A stretch of 64,000 nucleotides of DNA from Acorus gramineus (Eukaryota; Streptophyta; Magnoliopsida; Acorales; Acoraceae), in NCBI GenBank assembly GCA_030737835.1, contig JAUJYN010000020.1, forward strand, positions 1,922,001 to 1,986,000, read 5' to 3'. Shown piece after piece: positions 61,442 to 64,000 of the stretch. The notes below the pieces were generated by a model. It was given only the letters and a program-made list of their open reading frames with translations. It did no database searches and had not been told where the DNA came from. Made by a program: the position numbers and the translations under genes. The stretch's first letter is position 1. Every line of letters begins with the position of its first letter.

Positions 61442-64000
61442 TGTCACGCCCCAAGGCGGCCGTCCCTGAGACATGGCAAATATATAATATTTGCTATCTA
61501 AAATGAGGTCAATAAAGACTCTACACAACATCCAAGGGAACAACACAATTTTAAGTGAAAGCTGACATAATATAAATACATGCATGTAGCGGAAGCTAAA
61601 CGACTAAGTCTGTAATCCAAAACATATTACAGACCAGACTTACATAATCAACTGTCCTGTGAAAGCCAAATATATATAACAAAAGACATCCATACGCAAA
61701 TACTGTGCACAAGCACGGGTATCAATACATACAAGGAAAAAGGGGGATGTTGATGGCCTCTCGCTTGCCAAACCCAAAACACGGACGCTGCACTGACTCT
61801 GGTACTGCGCTTAGGGGAGCTCCTCCTTCAGATCCGGCTCAATGCCAACTGGAGCAAACAAATGCGAGGGGTGAGCCACACGCTCAGTGAATGGTACAAT
61901 TCATGCAACACAACGCATATTAACATTCGAAGGAATTATGGTCCCAACATATGGAAGCAACTACATAAGCTGGTGGGTCGCGTAACAACCCGAGGCCCAC
62001 CACACCCTCACCCTCACCCTCACCCTCACCGGGTGACATAGGACTATTGGGAGAAAGTCAACAGCTCTACACCGTTCGTCATCCGGTAGCCCTCTCCCGG
62101 GTAGCCTCTACCTGGTGGCCTCTCATGACAGCTACCTCTACCATATGGGCGCACCAACAGGCGTCATGAGTAGTGTCTGGGAGCACCTCACAGGACAGCT
62201 ATAAGCCGGGTAGCTTCAACATAGAGCCGACGGAGGGGAGAACACTCGACACACGCGAATATGATTCTCATAGATCTGTCGTCATCAGTCATTTAGACAT
62301 TGAAAAAGGGTAACGAATTCTCATGAATTCCCTCCAGGGCGCATAACTCAGATGCGGGGAAAACATAACATTCATAGTGCCAATGCCATGGTATGACCCC
62401 ATCAGAGGTCATACACATGCTTAACCTCACAAGGCAAGGTTCATGGTTTCATATAAGCATATATTAAGTATATAACAAGCACAATAATTACTCATGGGAT
62501 TTAATCATGCTAGCATCTAAATAAGTATAACCCCAAGGTCATAATGACCTTTAAGGCATGCCTATACTCATGCTTCTTCATGGATCGGCTAAGGATATGC
62601 TTAGAAAATATGGGAGCATGTATAAATCATGGTTAAGCTAGCGTGGGACATGATGCATAGACAAGCATGGTTCCTACACATGATACTAGGATGCATAGTC
62701 CTGGCATACTATCAAATATGGCATGGATGCAACCTAGCAAGGCAAGCATATATTTACAAACAAGGTCAATATGCAGTTATGATGCCCCAGGGGAGGGCAA
62801 TGCACGTCTACGTGCATCAAATGCCTCCCTACTAGGTTGGATCGACCCACTCACCGCAACCTGGGTCGTTGCGTGACCGTTCGCCAAGATTTGCAAGACA
62901 AGGGCATTCAATATGGTGAGTATAGCTACACAAAAACACTTAAAATTAACGAGAAAGTCCTAAGGCATAGACATGCACACTTAAAATTAACGAGAAATGC
63001 CTAAGGCATAGACATGCAAGTACGCACGTATGCGCACGTGTCTGAGTGCCCCAGCACCCACCCGTGCCCTCGGGCTGCCACACGCATGGCCCCGCACGCG
63101 TGCGCAAGTGCATGCACGCGCGCATGCTCCCCCCGTGCCTGCTGGCACTTTGCCGCGCACCCAGCCGTGCGCCTAGATGCACTACCGCGCACGCACGCAC
63201 CCTCGCGCGCGCCCTCGAGCACTCGCGTGCACGGTCCTCGCGCAACGCGCGCCTACCAGCGCCTGTGAGTACCCGCGCGCACGCTCTGCGCGTACCCGCC
63301 CACCGCGCGCAAGCGCCTGCCTGCGCATGCGCGCGTGTGCGGACAGAGCAGCACGCGCTCCAGTCCTCTTTAACCCTCTCCCTTTCACTCCTCTCTCACC
63401 CTAACCCTTAAACCTAGCATGCATGCCCTCCCAAATACCCAACTACTCACGAAAATCAGAGAAAGAGGACGGGAAAAGTTCACCAAAGAGAGGGGAAGGG
63501 AAAGGGGAGATGAAGGGCTCACAAGCACTTTTCGACCACCTCGACCGCCACCACCACCACCACCACCTCCCAAGCTAGACTCATAAATTCTCAAAAAGGA
63601 GAGAGAGACTCATAAATTCTCAAAAAGGGGGTTGGTGGGGGGTGGGTTTGACTTGAGTCAACTCATCCAAGCTACCAAACAAAACCCCTTGACTAGTTAA
63701 AAGTCACCTTTGACTAGTCAAGGTCTTCATTGACTTGGTCTAAGTCATCCTTTGACAATCCAAAATCGATCAAAACCTGGATACGATTCAGAACTGCAAA
63801 ATTTTCTAAAACGTAACCAGAACTGGATGAAATTCCTGTGGGCAGTACCAAATTGTACCAGGACCCATAATATGCAGTTAAACTTTCAATCGGAGTACTC
63901 AAGCTCACACAGATAGTTTAAAGCCAAAATTTTAGCGACTCCGGTCGAAAAAGAAAATGGCCAGAAATGGCCCAAATACAACCAATAGGCTAAAAGTGAC
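61442..64000 (-). mobile_element. LTR K, runs off the window
   Basis: Minus-strand family A type LTR from its 3' end (61442) almost to its start. The last bases match U3 about 15-20 bp from the expected terminus. G-rich tract 62004-62035, HP2-type arms 62313-62330, HP1 62791-62829, exon 3 about 62856-62889, GC tract 63020-63360, W-box-rich segment 63650-63770. A short tandem duplication of about 40 bp lies at 62938-63017. Whether it is solo or part of an element cannot be seen. Confidence 0.87.
62791..62829 (-). other. Hairpin HP1 (K)
   Basis: GGGAGG (62791-62796) pairs with CCTCCC (62824-62829) and ATGCAC (62800-62805) with GTGCAT (62812-62817). Confidence 0.75.

Overview
This window looks like repeat-dense DNA from a plant with a large genome. 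I found no host protein gene and no host RNA gene. Nearly every base belongs to Ty3/gypsy LTR retrotransposons of one broad lineage: chromodomain integrase, initiator-Met primer site, Gag starting MPPR, and very long LTRs of about 2.6-3.8 kb. These traits fit the Tekay/Del chromovirus clade (inference). The species cannot be named from the sequence.

Layout. 1-3349: two minus-strand LTR pieces. 3350-13306: the most complete element (A), with its left LTR cut short, a degraded gag-pol and a full right LTR. 13307-18139: LTR and pol fragments on both strands joined by rearrangement. 18140-46433: a nest of LTRs. A minus-strand LTR (N) was hit by solo LTR B1 (which holds B2) and by C1. C1 was hit by C2 and D, D by E, and E by the two-LTR complex F, so the layers N>C1>D>E>F run five deep. 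Five insertions (B1, D, E, J and F) have matching 5-bp flanks and one (C2) nearly matching flanks. 46434-53182: LTR G, a degraded pol tail and a 3' LTR (H). 53183-61309: a minus-strand element (I) whose LTR holds solo LTR J. 61310-64000: a short mixed junction, then minus-strand LTR K, which runs off the window.

The most interesting signal lies inside the LTRs. Copies of diverged families on both strands share one plan: a W-box-rich or TATA-bearing promoter; a pyrimidine-rich exon 1; an intron; a (GGT)n-rich exon 2; intron 2 with a CpG-dense alternating GC/GT tract; a 36-39 nt exon 3 between clear splice-site motifs; a long intron 3; and a terminal exon leading to the primer site and gag. Intron 3 holds conserved hairpins whose arms differ between families yet still pair, plus a G-quadruplex-type motif. 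I read this as a spliced, structured untranslated leader built into the LTR. Splicing and RNA function are inferred from sequence only. Protein-coding parts are treated as fossils.
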